Shown: positions 28,447 to 37,885, numbered from the stretch's first letter. The stretch: 64,000 nucleotides of DNA from Pseudomonadota bacterium (GCA_023388075.1 JAEWGX010000130.1:1-64000), one strand, 5' to 3'. The notes: generated from the letters alone by a model not told the origin. Program-made: numbers and translations.

Positions 28447-30597
28447 ATGTTCTTCCGAACCACTTTAAGAGAAGAGGGGGCGCCGGACCGCTTCGCGCAG
28501 GTCCTGCTGGACGGTCCGTTGGCCGGAAGCTACGCCTATCGCCTACCTGCGCCGCAGCAATCGGCGTGCCCATCGCACGACGCCTCCTCGGAGGCACCGC
28601 TCGTCGGTCGCTGGGTCGTCGTACCGTGGGGGCGCACCCGCCGGGTCGGGGTGGTCGAGGCGACCTCGGATCAATGCGAGCTGCCCGCCGAGCGCATCCG
28701 CGAGATCGGCGAGCCGGTTCCGGGCCTGCCACCGCTCACGCCGCAGTGGCTACACTTCATTCGCGTGGCGGCCACCTACTACCAGGGCGAAGCGGCGGAG
28801 CTGGCGCTTGGCAGCGTGCCTAAGCTGCTGCGCGTCGCGCCGAGCGGCCGAACCCGCAAGCATGCCGCGGATCGCCTGGCGGCGTTCAGGCAGGACGATC
28901 CTGCCCCCACGACGCTGGCCAGCGCGGCGGCCGCCCCCGCGGTGCCCGACGCGCCGAATGCGGAGCAGGCCCGCGTCCTGGAGACCCTGTGCGCGAGCTC
29001 GCCCCCGGATGCAGCGCCGGCGCCCTGGCTGCTTCATGGCGTCACGGGAAGCGGCAAGACGGAGGTGTACGTCCGCTGGCTGCGTCGGATGCTGGACGCG
29101 GATCCGGGCGCACAGGTGCTCCTCCTCGTGCCGGAGATCGGCCTCACCCCGGCGCTCCTCGCCCAGTTGCGGCGACGCTTTCCCCACGAGTCCGTCGCGG
29201 TCCTGCACAGCGAGATGCCCGATGCGGCCCGCGCCAGCCACTGGCTGGCGGCCGCGACCGGGGAGGCGCGCATCGTGCTCGGAACCAGGCTCGCGGTCCT
29301 TGCCCATATCCCGCGGCTGGTGGCGATCGTCGTCGACGAGGAGCACGACCCGTCCTACAAGCAGCAGGAGGGCATTCGCTACTCGGCGCGGGACATGGCC
29401 GTGATGCGCGCGGCCATGGCGCGCGTACCCATCCTGCTCGGCTCGGCCACCCCGTCGCTGGAAAGCTGGCAGAACATGCGCGAGGGACGCTACCGCCTGC
29501 TGCGGCTCGCGTCCCGCGCGGTTGCCGCCAGCCTTCCGACCGTCCGGTTGGTGCCGCTGCGCTCCGCGCGCCTTACCCACGGGCTGACGGCGCAGGCGAT
29601 CGGCGCGATCGGGGAGGTCCTCGGCCGCGGCGAGCAGGCGCTCGTCTTCCTCAACCGCCGCGGCTACGCGCCGGTGCTCGCCTGCGATGCCTGCGGCTGG
29701 CTTTCCCGCTGCGATCACTGCGACGCGTATCGCGTGCTCCACCGCCTGGGCTCCGCCACGCACCGGTATCGCCTCGTCTGCCACCACTGCGCCACCGAGG
29801 CGGCCGCGCCCCGCGCCTGCCCGGCCTGCGGCAACCAGGATCTCGCGCCGCTCGGGCGCGGCACCCAGCGCCTGGAGGAGGGGCTGGTGCAGCTGTTCCC
29901 GCACGCGCGCATCGGGCGCCTGGATCGCGACGTCGCCCGGCGACGCGGCGCGACGGAACGCTTCCTCGCCGCCGCCCACGCCGGTGACACGGACCTTCTG
30001 GTCGGGACCCAGATGCTCGCCAAGGGGCACGACTTCACCCGGCTGACGCTGGTCGTGGTGGTGGATGCGGATGCGGGCCTCTTCGCCGCCGACTTCCGCG
30101 CGCCGGAACGGCTCTTCGCGACCCTGATGCAGGTGGCGGGCCGGGCCGGGCGGCACCGGTCGGCCGGCGCCACGACGCTCATCCAGACGCGCTATCCCGA
30201 GCATCCGCTGTTCGCGAGCCTCGCGGCCCATGACTACACGGGCTTCGCCGAGCGCGAGCTCGCCGCGCGCCAGGCGGCCGGCTTTCCCCCGTTCGCCCAC
30301 CAGGCGCTGCTCCTCGCCCAGTCGCGCAAGGCCGAAGCCGCGCTTGCCTTCCTCGACAAAGCACGTGAGCACTTGCTCTCCCTGGACACCGCGCAATTAT
30401 TGACGGTTTGCGACCCCGTGCCCATGCCGCTCGCGCGGCTGCGCGATCTCTTCCGGGCCCAGTTGCTGATCGAGTGCCAAGCGCGCAAGCCGCTCCATCG
30501 GCAGCTCGCCGTCTTGCGCGGCCGGCTCGAGGCCATCGCGGCTGAGATCACCGGCACGATCCGCTGGCAGCTGGTCATCGACCCGAGCGAGATCTGA
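28447..30597 (+). CDS. priA: Primosomal replication-restart helicase PriA
   Basis: 3'-5' DNA helicase that reloads the replisome at stalled forks; 716 aa. An N-terminal DNA-binding domain with PWGRTRRVGVV is followed by Walker A GVTGSGKTE near residue 198 and the DEEHD box near 297. A zinc-finger insertion follows, with paired cysteines CDACGW, CDHCD, CHHC and CPACG. Motif V/VI blocks are GTQMLAKGHDF and QVAGRAGR. The stop and the rep ATG share one base (TGATG), so the two helicases are coupled. Confidence 0.97.
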   Translation: MFFRTTLREEGAPDRFAQVLLDGPLAGSYAYRLPAPQQSACPSHDASSEAPLVGRWVVVPWGRTRRVGVVEATSDQCELPAERIREIGEPVPGLPPLTPQWLHFIRVAATYYQGEAAELALGSVPKLLRVAPSGRTRKHAADRLAAFRQDDPAPTTLASAAAAPAVPDAPNAEQARVLETLCASSPPDAAPAPWLLHGVTGSGKTEVYVRWLRRMLDADPGAQVLLLVPEIGLTPALLAQLRRRFPHESVAVLHSEMPDAARASHWLAAATGEARIVLGTRLAVLAHIPRLVAIVVDEEHDPSYKQQEGIRYSARDMAVMRAAMARVPILLGSATPSLESWQNMREGRYRLLRLASRAVAASLPTVRLVPLRSARLTHGLTAQAIGAIGEVLGRGEQALVFLNRRGYAPVLACDACGWLSRCDHCDAYRVLHRLGSATHRYRLVCHHCATEAAAPRACPACGNQDLAPLGRGTQRLEEGLVQLFPHARIGRLDRDVARRRGATERFLAAAHAGDTDLLVGTQMLAKGHDFTRLTLVVVVDADAGLFAADFRAPERLFATLMQVAGRAGRHRSAGATTLIQTRYPEHPLFASLAAHDYTGFAERELAARQAAGFPPFAHQALLLAQSRKAEAALAFLDKAREHLLSLDTAQLLTVCDPVPMPLARLRDLFRAQLLIECQARKPLHRQLAVLRGRLEAIAAEITGTIRWQLVIDPSEI

Positions 30598-32642
30598 TGC
30601 AGGCCGGGGAGCTGAATCCATCGCAGGCCGAGGCAGTCCGCTACCTGGACGGCCCGTGCCTGGTCATCGCCGGCGCCGGCTCCGGCAAGACACGGGTCAT
30701 CACCGCGAAGCTCGCGCACCTGATCGATGCCGGCTTCGCCTCGCGGGCGATCGCGGCGATCACCTTCACCAACAAGGCCGCAAGCGAGATGGCCGAGCGC
30801 TTCGCCGCCGCGGCGCGGGTGGCCGCCGCCGACCGGCCGACGATCTGCACCTTCCATTCGCTGGGCATGCGCATCCTCCGCGCAAGCGGCAAGGCGGTGG
30901 GGCTGAAGCCCTCCTTCTCCATCTTCGACGCGGACGACTGCGGCAACCTGCTGGCGCAACTGCTCGCCACCACGGACCGCCGCTTCGTGCGGATGGCGGC
31001 GGCGCGGATCTCGCTGTGGAAGAACGCGCTGGTGGACCCCGAGGCGGCGCTGCGGGTTGCCCGCGGCGAGCACGAGCTGCGGATCGCGCGGGCCTATCGG
31101 GACTACCAGGCCACCCTGGAAGGCTACCAGGCGGTCGACTTCGACGACCTGATCCGCCTGCCGCTGCGGCTGCTCCAGGACGATGCGGCAAGCGCCGAGC
31201 TCTGGCGGGAACGCCTGCGCTACTTCCTCGTGGACGAGTACCAGGACACCAACGCGGCGCAGTACCAGTTGCTGCGCCTGCTGGTGGGCGACCGGCAGGG
31301 CTTCACGGCGGTCGGTGACGATGACCAGTCGATCTACGGCTGGCGCGGCGCCACGCTCGAGAACCTGCGACGACTCGGCCAGGACTTTCCAGGCCTCAAG
31401 GTGATCAAGCTCGAACAGAACTACCGGTCGAGCCGCACCATCCTCACGGCCGCCAACGCCCTGATCGGGCACAACCCGAAGCTGCACGCCAAGAAGCTCT
31501 GGTCGTCTCTCGGCCTGGGCGATCCGGTCAAGGTCCTGGCCTGCGACGACGACGAGCACGAGGCCGAAACCGTGGTGATGCGCCTGTCTGCGGCCCGCTT
31601 CGAGCGGCGTGGTGCCTGGTCCGACTACGCCATCCTGTACCGCGGCAACCACCAGGCGCGGGTGATCGAGCAGATGCTGCGAAAGGAGCGCATTCCCTAC
31701 CAGATCTCCGGTGGCCAGTCGTTCTTCGACAAGGCCGAGATCAAGGACCTGTGCGCGTACCTGCGCCTGCTCGCGAACGACGACGACGACCCGGCGTTCA
31801 TCCGCGCCGCCACCACGCCGCGCCGCGGTATCGGCGCACAGACGCTCAAGACGCTGGGCGAGTATGCGGGCGGGCGCGAGATCAGCCTCTTCCAGGCGGT
31901 GTTCGAAGCCGGGCTGGACGGGCGCATCGCCGAGCGCCAGCTCGCCTGCCTGCGCGAGTTCGGCGACTTCATCAACCGCATCGGCTGGCGGGCGCAACGC
32001 GAGCCGGCCGCGCCGGTGCTGGCCGACCTGGTCAAGGCGATCGACTACCAGGGCCATCTCGCCGAGCAGGGCGACGAGCGCACCGCGGCGAACCGCTGGC
32101 AGAACGTCTCCGAGTTCTGCGACTGGATCGCGCGCCAGTCCGAGGCGGATGCAGGGTCCGCGCCGGTGACGCTCGTCGACATGGCACAGCGCATCTCGCT
32201 GATCACGCGCCTGGAGGGTCGGGACGGCGACGGGGACGCGGTACGTCTGTCCACGATTCACGCCGCCAAGGGCCTGGAGTATCCGCACGTCTTCCTGGTC
32301 GGCGTGGAGGAAGGCCTCCTGCCTCACGCCGGTCGCGAGGACGAGGACCCGGCGGAGCGGGGCTACCCCGCCGAGGCCGCCGTGGATTCCCAGCGAATGC
32401 AGGAGGAGCGGCTGGAGGAGGAACGCCGGCTGATGTACGTCGCGATCACCCGGGCGAAGCGATCACTGACTCTCAGTTGGTGCCGCCAGCGGCGGCGCGC
32501 CCGCTCACTGGTGGAGTGCCAGCCCTCGCGGTTCATCGGGGAGATGGCGATCGATGCGGCCGGCTCGGGCAACCGGCTGGTCGACGCGGACGATGCGAAG
32601 AAGCGTCTCGCGGCGCTTCGGGAGATGTTCGGCAAGGCTTAG
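30597..32642 (+). CDS. rep: ATP-dependent DNA helicase Rep (UvrD family)
   Basis: Superfamily 1A 3'-5' helicase, 681 aa, close to E. coli Rep length. It begins NPSQAEAVRYLDGP with Walker A IAGAGSGKTRV near residue 24. Walker B is VDEYQDTN near 213, then GDDDQSIYGWRGA, QNYRSS, and the C-terminal STIHAAKGLEY and VAITRAKRSL. Rep clears protein roadblocks ahead of forks and supports restart, which fits coupling to priA. UvrD or PcrA is a less likely alternative. Confidence 0.9.
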   Translation: MQAGELNPSQAEAVRYLDGPCLVIAGAGSGKTRVITAKLAHLIDAGFASRAIAAITFTNKAASEMAERFAAAARVAAADRPTICTFHSLGMRILRASGKAVGLKPSFSIFDADDCGNLLAQLLATTDRRFVRMAAARISLWKNALVDPEAALRVARGEHELRIARAYRDYQATLEGYQAVDFDDLIRLPLRLLQDDAASAELWRERLRYFLVDEYQDTNAAQYQLLRLLVGDRQGFTAVGDDDQSIYGWRGATLENLRRLGQDFPGLKVIKLEQNYRSSRTILTAANALIGHNPKLHAKKLWSSLGLGDPVKVLACDDDEHEAETVVMRLSAARFERRGAWSDYAILYRGNHQARVIEQMLRKERIPYQISGGQSFFDKAEIKDLCAYLRLLANDDDDPAFIRAATTPRRGIGAQTLKTLGEYAGGREISLFQAVFEAGLDGRIAERQLACLREFGDFINRIGWRAQREPAAPVLADLVKAIDYQGHLAEQGDERTAANRWQNVSEFCDWIARQSEADAGSAPVTLVDMAQRISLITRLEGRDGDGDAVRLSTIHAAKGLEYPHVFLVGVEEGLLPHAGREDEDPAERGYPAEAAVDSQRMQEERLEEERRLMYVAITRAKRSLTLSWCRQRRRARSLVECQPSRFIGEMAIDAAGSGNRLVDADDAKKRLAALREMFGKA

Positions 32643-32682
32643 CAGGCTCGCCACGCCCGGTGTTACTCGCCAGGCCCTATCG

Positions 32683-32701
32683 CGGCGCCACGCGGGCGCC
32701 G
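32683..32701. terminator. Hairpin between convergent rep and cytochrome c
   Basis: Perfect 7-base arms CGGCGCC and GGCGCCG around ACGCG, lying between two convergent genes. No T-run, so termination is inferred from position. Confidence 0.35.
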
Positions 32702-32703
32702 GG

Positions 32704-33354
32704 TCAGTTGCCGGCCGGCTTGGCGCCCGCGCCGTTGCCCTGGCCCTCGGCGGCCTTGGCCTCGCCGCCTTCGGCCGCTGCCTCGTCACCCTCGGCCTTG
32801 GGCTCCTCGAAGCTCGCGCCGGCGTCGTTGGCCATGTAGACCACCGCCTTGGTGATCTCGAGATCGGAGAACTGGCCGCCGCCCTGCGGCGGCATCGCGC
32901 CCTTGCCTTTGAGCGCCGAGGCCACCAGCGTCTCCAACCCCTGCTTGATGCGCGCCGCCCAGGCGCCCTTGTCCCCGTGCTTGGGCGCGCCCGCGACACC
33001 GGCGTCGTGGCAAGCGGCACAGACGGTCTTGTAGACTTCGTCGCCCGAGCGGGCCGCCGCCGGGCCGCCACCGCCCTCGGCCAGCTCGAAGCCGGCCACC
33101 GGCCGGATGCGCGCCTCGATCGCCTCGGGCGCCATGGAATCCGAGCCGGCGCCCACGCGAATGCTGGTCTGCATGAAGGTCGCGAGCAGCATGATCAGGA
33201 GGATCGGCACGGCGAAGCCGAGGATCACCACGGTGATGAGCTGACGCGGCGTCTTGATGAACGAAGTGGGTTCGTCGTCATGCGGGACGCCGCCGCCGGG
33301 AAGGCCCGAGGGGGAACTGCCGATACCCTGACGTGTGTCTGCGTGAGATGCCAT
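32704..33354 (-). CDS. Membrane-anchored cytochrome c (c5-like)
   Basis: Monohaem c-type cytochrome, 216 aa. One N-terminal membrane helix (LITVVILGFAVPILLIMLLATF, about residues 36-57) anchors a periplasmic domain. The haem site is VCAACH and the probable axial Met is in GKGAMPPQGG. A charged Ala/Glu/Gly-rich tail of about 40 residues follows. This layout fits the cytochrome c5 family, which carries electrons to terminal oxidases. I chose the ATG at 33354: an upstream in-frame ATG adds an arginine/cysteine-rich stretch with no family character. No partner oxidase gene is nearby. Confidence 0.88.
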   Translation of the reverse strand: MASHADTRQGIGSSPSGLPGGGVPHDDEPTSFIKTPRQLITVVILGFAVPILLIMLLATFMQTSIRVGAGSDSMAPEAIEARIRPVAGFELAEGGGGPAAARSGDEVYKTVCAACHDAGVAGAPKHGDKGAWAARIKQGLETLVASALKGKGAMPPQGGGQFSDLEITKAVVYMANDAGASFEEPKAEGDEAAAEGGEAKAAEGQGNGAGAKPAGN

Positions 33355-33583
33355 GGCTGCGTTGCCCGTGATAATGCCGTCGGCCCCGCGCGGAAGGCCG
33401 CCGGTGTCGCAGGCTTGGAATGCACATCGACGCGCGACAGCGCCGCGCATCGGCACGAAACCCAGGATTTTAGCCGGGAACGCTGCGCTGCGCGAAACCG
33501 GGGTGTCGTTGCGGCGACCCGGCCGGCCGTCGCCTGCCGTCCCGGACGGCCGCGGGGCCGCAGGGAGCCGCGCCGGGCGACGT

Positions 33584-34939
33584 CTACAGCTCGACGGTCT
33601 GCTGGTGCTCGGCGACGGCCACCTCGAACCCGTGCGCCTCCTCGATCTTCAGTCGCAGGTGATCGGCCGGCACCGGCTCGCCATGGGTCAGGAACACCCG
33701 CCTGGGAGGCCGCGGGATGCGACCGATCCATTCGATCAGCTCCTCACGGTCGGCATGCGCCGACAGCGAGTTGATGCTGACCACGTCCGCACGCACCGGC
33801 ACGTACCCGCCGTGGATCTTGATCTCCCGCGCACCGGCCGCCAACGCCGCACCGCGCGTGCCGGCAGCCTGATAGCCGGCCAGCAGGATGGTGTTCCGGT
33901 GGTTCGGGGCCATCGCCTTCAGGTGGTGGATGACGCGCCCGCCGGTGGCCATGCCGCTGGCCGAGATGATCACGGCGGGATAGCGCAGGTCGTTCAGGCT
34001 TCGCGACTCCTCCACCGACTTCACCACGTGCACCATCTCGCCGATCCGCCGACACTCCGCCGGGGACAAGCGGTGCCACCGGCAATGGCCTTGATACAGC
34101 TGCGTCACGTCGGCCGCCATCGGGCTGTTGAGAAAGATCGGCACGTCCGGGATCCGCTTGTCCCGCTTGAGCCGGGCCGCCAGGTACATCAGCGTCTGCG
34201 CCCTGCCCACCGCGAACGCCGGCACGATCACCACGCCGCCGCGCGCGGCCGTGCGGTCGATCGCCTCCGCGAGCGTGGTCTCCGGATCCTCGTCGCCGTG
34301 CGATCGGTCCCCGTAGGTGGATTCCATCACCACGTAGTCCGCCAGGGGTGGCGGCTCCGGCGGCAGCATCAGCAGGTCGTCGTTCCTGCCCAGGTCGCCC
34401 GAGAACAGCGCCGAGCCACCGTCCCAGGTGACGTGTGCGCTCGCGGCCCCGAGGATGTGGCCGGCAAGGGAGAAGCGGGCGCCGATGCCGGGCACCACCT
34501 CGAACGCTTCCCCGAATTCGCGCGGCTGCAGGAGCGCCAGCGACCGGCGCGCGTCCGCCTCGGTGTAGAGCGGCAACGCCGGCCGGTGCCTGGACAGGCC
34601 GTGGCGGTTGGCGAATGCCGCGTCCTCCTCCTGCAGATGGCCCGCGTCCGGCAGCATGATCTCGCACAGGTCGCGCGTCGCTCGCGTGCAGTAGACCGGG
34701 CCGCGGAAACCCTGCCGCACCAGTGCCGGCAGGTAGCCGCTGTGATCGATGTGGGCATGGGTCAGGACGACCGCATCCAGCTCGCCGGCCGGCAGCGGAA
34801 ACGGTGCCCAGTTCCTGAGGCGCAACTGCTTGAGTCCCTGGAACAGGCCGCAGTCGACCAGCACGCGCCGGCCGCCGTGCTCCAGCAGGTACTTCGAGCC
34901 GGTCACGGTTCCGGCGGCACCGAGGAAGGTCAGTTGCAT
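33584..34939 (-). CDS. Beta-CASP metallo-beta-lactamase-fold nuclease
   Basis: RNA-processing-type metallohydrolase, 451 aa. The zinc motif is THAHIDHSG near residue 60, with further ligands in AGHILGAASA and FSGDLGR. The beta-CASP part carries PAFAVGRAQT, ISASGMATGG and a late SAHAD. Bacterial members resemble archaeal/eukaryotic CPSF73-like nucleases and are usually annotated as an RNA exonuclease or MBL-fold metallohydrolase. The substrate is not known from the sequence. It stands alone, divergent from tRNA-Arg. Confidence 0.9.
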   Translation of the reverse strand: MQLTFLGAAGTVTGSKYLLEHGGRRVLVDCGLFQGLKQLRLRNWAPFPLPAGELDAVVLTHAHIDHSGYLPALVRQGFRGPVYCTRATRDLCEIMLPDAGHLQEEDAAFANRHGLSRHRPALPLYTEADARRSLALLQPREFGEAFEVVPGIGARFSLAGHILGAASAHVTWDGGSALFSGDLGRNDDLLMLPPEPPPLADYVVMESTYGDRSHGDEDPETTLAEAIDRTAARGGVVIVPAFAVGRAQTLMYLAARLKRDKRIPDVPIFLNSPMAADVTQLYQGHCRWHRLSPAECRRIGEMVHVVKSVEESRSLNDLRYPAVIISASGMATGGRVIHHLKAMAPNHRNTILLAGYQAAGTRGAALAAGAREIKIHGGYVPVRADVVSINSLSAHADREELIEWIGRIPRPPRRVFLTHGEPVPADHLRLKIEEAHGFEVAVAEHQQTVEL

Positions 34940-35009
34940 GGGAATCCGAATCCTTGCGTGGCCGCCGGCGATCCGGGGCCAGGCCGGAAATGCTATCCTA
35001 GGAGCCTGC

Positions 35010-35085
35010 GCGCCCGTAGCTCAGGGGATAGAGTATTGGCCTCCGAAGCCAAGGGTCGCACGTTCGATTCGTGCCGGGCGCGCCA
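35010..35085 (+). tRNA. tRNA-Arg (anticodon CCG)
   Basis: A 76-base cloverleaf: acceptor arms GCGCCCG and CGGGCGC, D-arm GCTCAGGGGATAGAGT, anticodon stem TTGGC/GCCAA with loop CTCCGAA (anticodon 35043-35045), T-arm GCACG-TTCGATT-CGTGC, discriminator G and an encoded CCA. It reads CGG arginine codons, which a high-GC genome uses often. A TATCCT about 12 bases upstream may be its -10 box. Confidence 0.97.
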
Positions 35086-35172
35086 CCCCGTTCCCCCTTC
35101 CACATTCCGTCCCCCCCATCCGATCTCCGCGAAGCGGGCGCTTCAGGCCCGCCGGCGCGCTATCCTTGGCCG

Positions 35173-35553
35173 ATGCAATGGCCGACTCGTCATCTTTGGC
35201 TCGTTGCCGGTTGGCTGTCCGTCGTCACGGGCCTGGTCGGCATCGCGCTGCCGCTGCTGCCGACCACCCCCTTCCTGCTGCTCGCGGCCTGGTGCTTCTC
35301 CCGTGGCAGCCCGCGCATCGAGCGCTGGCTGCTGGAGCATCCCCGCCTCGGTCCGCCGGTGCGCGACTGGCGCAGCCACCGCGCGGTGCCGCTCGCGGCC
35401 AAGCAGTTCGCCACGGTCATGATGGCGGCAAGCTCGGTGTGGGCGGCGATCGTCCTGCCGCTCGCGTGGTGCTGGATACCCGCTGCCTTCTGCAGCGCCG
35501 TCGCCGTCTTTCTCTGGCGCCTGCCCACCCGGCGTCCGGTCCGCTCCGACTGA
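35173..35553 (+). CDS. DUF454 (YbaN) inner-membrane protein
   Basis: Small inner-membrane protein of the YbaN/DUF454 family, 126 aa. The family signature GLVGIALPLLPTTPFLLLAAWCFSRGSPR spans the first helix pair and is followed by ERWLLEHPRLGPPVRDWR. Two further hydrophobic segments lie near the C-terminus. The function is not established. I chose ATG 35173 because longer frames run back into the tRNA gene. It converges on modC. Confidence 0.88.
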   Translation: MQWPTRHLWLVAGWLSVVTGLVGIALPLLPTTPFLLLAAWCFSRGSPRIERWLLEHPRLGPPVRDWRSHRAVPLAAKQFATVMMAASSVWAAIVLPLAWCWIPAAFCSAVAVFLWRLPTRRPVRSD

Positions 35554-35571
35554 GGCCCCGCGGGACCCTCA
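35551..35571. terminator. Palindromic stop-codon region, DUF454/modC
   Basis: TGAGG and CCTCA arms enclose a CCCGCGGG core; both convergent stop codons lie in the structure. It may terminate in both directions but lacks T-runs. Confidence 0.25.
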
Positions 35572-36375
35572 GGCGCGACGAAGCGAGGGCGCCTCGGTGA
35601 TCTCCCGTGCCAGCGCGGCCTGGGCCGCGGAGCGCTGCGGCCTCGGCTCGCCGGTGATCGCGAGATACGACGCGTCGCTGCTCCCTTCGGCCGCGACCTG
35701 CCGAAGGTCCACCGTCCTCGCCACGCGGCCTTCGTCGTAGACCAGCGCGACATCGGCCAGCGCCAGCACGTCGTCGACATCGTGGGTGATCATCAGCGCC
35801 GGGATCCCCCAATGGCGGCGCACGGCCGCCAGGTCGTCGCGCAGCGCGCGGCGCAACATCGCGTTGAGCGATGCGAACGGCTCGTCGAGCAGCAGGACCG
35901 CCGGCTCGCAGGCGAGCGCGCGCGCCAGCGCCACGCGCTGCTGCTGGCCGCCGGACAGGGTCCCCGGCCGGCTGTCGGCCAGGTGCGCGATCTCGAAGCG
36001 CTCGAGCAGCGACTGCACCCGTGCCCGGTCGGCCGCGCCGAGGCGAGGCCGGTACCAGCGCCCCAGCCCGAACGCCACGTTGTCGCGAACGCTCAGGTGG
36101 GGGAACAACGCGTAGCCCTGGAAGACGTACCCCGTGTGCCGTTGCGCGGCCGGCAGGTCGATGCCGGCTGCCGCATCGTAGAGCGTGCGTCCGGCGACGC
36201 GGACGTGCCCCGCCCGCGGTCGCTCCAGGCCGGCGAGCGCCCTCAGGGTCAGCGTCTTCCCGGACCCCGACGGGCCGTAGAGTGCGACGAAGGCCGCATC
36301 GGTCGCGAAGCGCGCAGCCAGATCGAACCGCCTTCGTCCGTCCGAGACCTGCAATGCGATATCGACGTCGATCAC
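35569..36375 (-). CDS. modC: Molybdate ABC transporter ATPase ModC
   Basis: ATPase of the molybdate importer, 268 aa. The Walker A is YGPSGSGKTLTLRALAG near residue 37, the signature LSGGQQQRVALARALA and Walker B VLLLDEPFASLN. Typical E. coli ModC is about 350 aa because of a C-terminal molybdate-binding (TOBE) domain; here that domain is absent or nearly so. The GTG start at 36375 overlaps the modA stop (GTGA). The order modB-modA-modC differs from the common modABC. Confidence 0.88.
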   Translation of the reverse strand: MIDVDIALQVSDGRRRFDLAARFATDAAFVALYGPSGSGKTLTLRALAGLERPRAGHVRVAGRTLYDAAAGIDLPAAQRHTGYVFQGYALFPHLSVRDNVAFGLGRWYRPRLGAADRARVQSLLERFEIAHLADSRPGTLSGGQQQRVALARALACEPAVLLLDEPFASLNAMLRRALRDDLAAVRRHWGIPALMITHDVDDVLALADVALVYDEGRVARTVDLRQVAAEGSSDASYLAITGEPRPQRSAAQAALAREITEAPSLRRA

Positions 36376-37172
36376 GGCGAGCCGAAGCCGTAGGCGGCCA
36401 GGATCTCCCGCGCCGGCGGCGCGCGCAGGAACTGGACGAAGCGGTGGGCGAGCCCCTTCTGCCGGCTCTGCGCCACCACCGCGACCGGATAGGAGACCGG
36501 CGCGGGTCCGGTCAGCGTGGCGACCACCGCCACCTCGTCCTTCATGATGGCGGCGTCGGTCGCGTAGACGAACCCTGCCTCCACCTCGCCTCGGCTCACG
36601 TAGTCGAGGACCTGGCGGACACTGTTCGCGGGAACCAGCTTCGGCTCGAGCGCCGCCCACACGCCGGCGTGCTCGAGGGCCTCTTTCGCGTAGCGACCGG
36701 CCGGCACGGTGGCGGGCTTGCCGATGGCGATCCGCTTGACCGCGGTCCGCACCAGGTCCTGCAGTCCCGCAACCGGGACCGCCCCACGGGCCGGAACGAC
36801 CAGGACGACGTGGTTGGTGGCGAAGTCCATCCGCGAGGCGGAATCGAGGAGCGATCGCCGCATCCCCCGGTCCATGGTCGCCTGGTCGGCACTGGCGAAC
36901 ACGTCCACCGGGGCGCCCTGGTCGATCTGCTGGAGCAGCACGCCGGAGGCGGCGAAATTGAAGCGCACCACCGCGCCCGGAGCCGCCGACTCGAAATTCG
37001 GCCCGATCTCCCTGAACGCGTTGGCCAGGCTGGCGGCGGCCGAGACCGTGATCTCCTGCGCCCCGGCATGGGCCGGGAGGGCCAAGGCGAGGATCACGCC
37101 CGCCACTGCGTGGCGGATTCGTCCCAAGCGGCTCGATTCCCTTGCCGGACCCGTGACTTTTGCCGTGGTCAT
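36372..37172 (-). CDS. modA: Molybdate-binding periplasmic protein ModA
   Basis: Substrate-binding protein for molybdate/tungstate, 266 aa. A long N-terminal signal peptide (cleavage near AHAGA/Q, residue 38) is followed by EITVSAAASLANAFREIG, the classic ModA start in which Ser and Ala residues hold the oxyanion. Later blocks are FNFAASGVLLQQIDQGAPVDVFASAD and GEVEAGFVYATDA. The start ATG overlaps the modB stop and its own stop overlaps the modC GTG, so the three genes are tightly coupled. Confidence 0.93.
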   Translation of the reverse strand: MTTAKVTGPARESSRLGRIRHAVAGVILALALPAHAGAQEITVSAAASLANAFREIGPNFESAAPGAVVRFNFAASGVLLQQIDQGAPVDVFASADQATMDRGMRRSLLDSASRMDFATNHVVLVVPARGAVPVAGLQDLVRTAVKRIAIGKPATVPAGRYAKEALEHAGVWAALEPKLVPANSVRQVLDYVSRGEVEAGFVYATDAAIMKDEVAVVATLTGPAPVSYPVAVVAQSRQKGLAHRFVQFLRAPPAREILAAYGFGSP

Positions 37173-37852
37173 CGGATCGAGAACAGGCGATTGGCCAGCA
37201 CGAGGACCAGGATCGATACCACCGAGGTCACCATGACGAACAGCATTGCCTGGTCGTTCTCGCCCGCCTGCACCGCGTCGTAGATCGCCATGGAAAGTGT
37301 CTGGGTCTGCTTCGGAATCGAGCCGGCCACCATCAGCGAAGCGCCGAACTCGCCCATTGCCCGGGCGAACGCGAGCAGGCCGCCGGCCAGGATGCCGGGC
37401 CAGGCAAGCGGCAGGGTCACCCGGAGAAACACGGAACAGCGTGATTGGCGCAGCGTGCTGGCCGCGGCCTCGAGGTCGCGATCCACGCCGGCGAACGCGG
37501 CGCTCGCCGACTTCATCACCAGCGGCAGCGCGACCAGCGCGGAGGCGACCACCGCGCCGTGCCAGCTGAAGATGATGGTGTAGTCGAAGTGCTCGCGCAG
37601 CCAGGCCCCGAGCGGACTTCGGCGTCCGGCCGCCACCAGGATGCCGTAACCGAGCACGGTTGGCGGCAGCACCAGCGGCAGCATGAGAATCGGCTCCAGC
37701 ACCGAGCGACCCGGCAGGCGCGAGCGCGCGAAGACCCAGCCGAGCGACACGCCGGTCAGCAGGGCGAGCAGCGTCGCCACCGCGGCCACCTTGAGCGACA
37801 GGCCGAGCGGGAACCAGTCGGTGGCGGCAATCATCGCCCGCGTCGGATCCAT
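37169..37852 (-). CDS. modB: Molybdate ABC transporter permease ModB
   Basis: Inner-membrane permease of the molybdate importer, 227 aa, with about five to six helices. The family sequence LPLVLPPTVLGYGILVAAGRRSPLG is clear, and the ATPase-coupling loop is ASTLRQSRCSVFLRVTLPLAWPGILAG, followed by FARAMGEFGASLMVAGSIP. The first gene of modBAC, its ATG (37852) follows GGGAGG. A ModE-type palindrome lies 14 bases upstream of the start codon. Confidence 0.93.
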   Translation of the reverse strand: MDPTRAMIAATDWFPLGLSLKVAAVATLLALLTGVSLGWVFARSRLPGRSVLEPILMLPLVLPPTVLGYGILVAAGRRSPLGAWLREHFDYTIIFSWHGAVVASALVALPLVMKSASAAFAGVDRDLEAAASTLRQSRCSVFLRVTLPLAWPGILAGGLLAFARAMGEFGASLMVAGSIPKQTQTLSMAIYDAVQAGENDQAMLFVMVTSVVSILVLVLANRLFSIR

Positions 37853-37865
37853 GGCCTCCCAGTCC

Positions 37866-37885
37866 TTATATTCCGGGGAATATAA
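37866..37885. promoter_or_regulatory. ModE-box operator before modBAC
   Basis: Perfect palindrome TTATATTCCGGGGAATATAA, extended by CG on one side (giving the typical TATAACG end). It resembles the molybdate-responsive ModE box (TATAT, 8-base spacer, ATATAACG) known from enteric and Rhodobacter mod promoters. Placed between modE and modB, it would block modBAC transcription when molybdate is plentiful. Confidence 0.75.
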
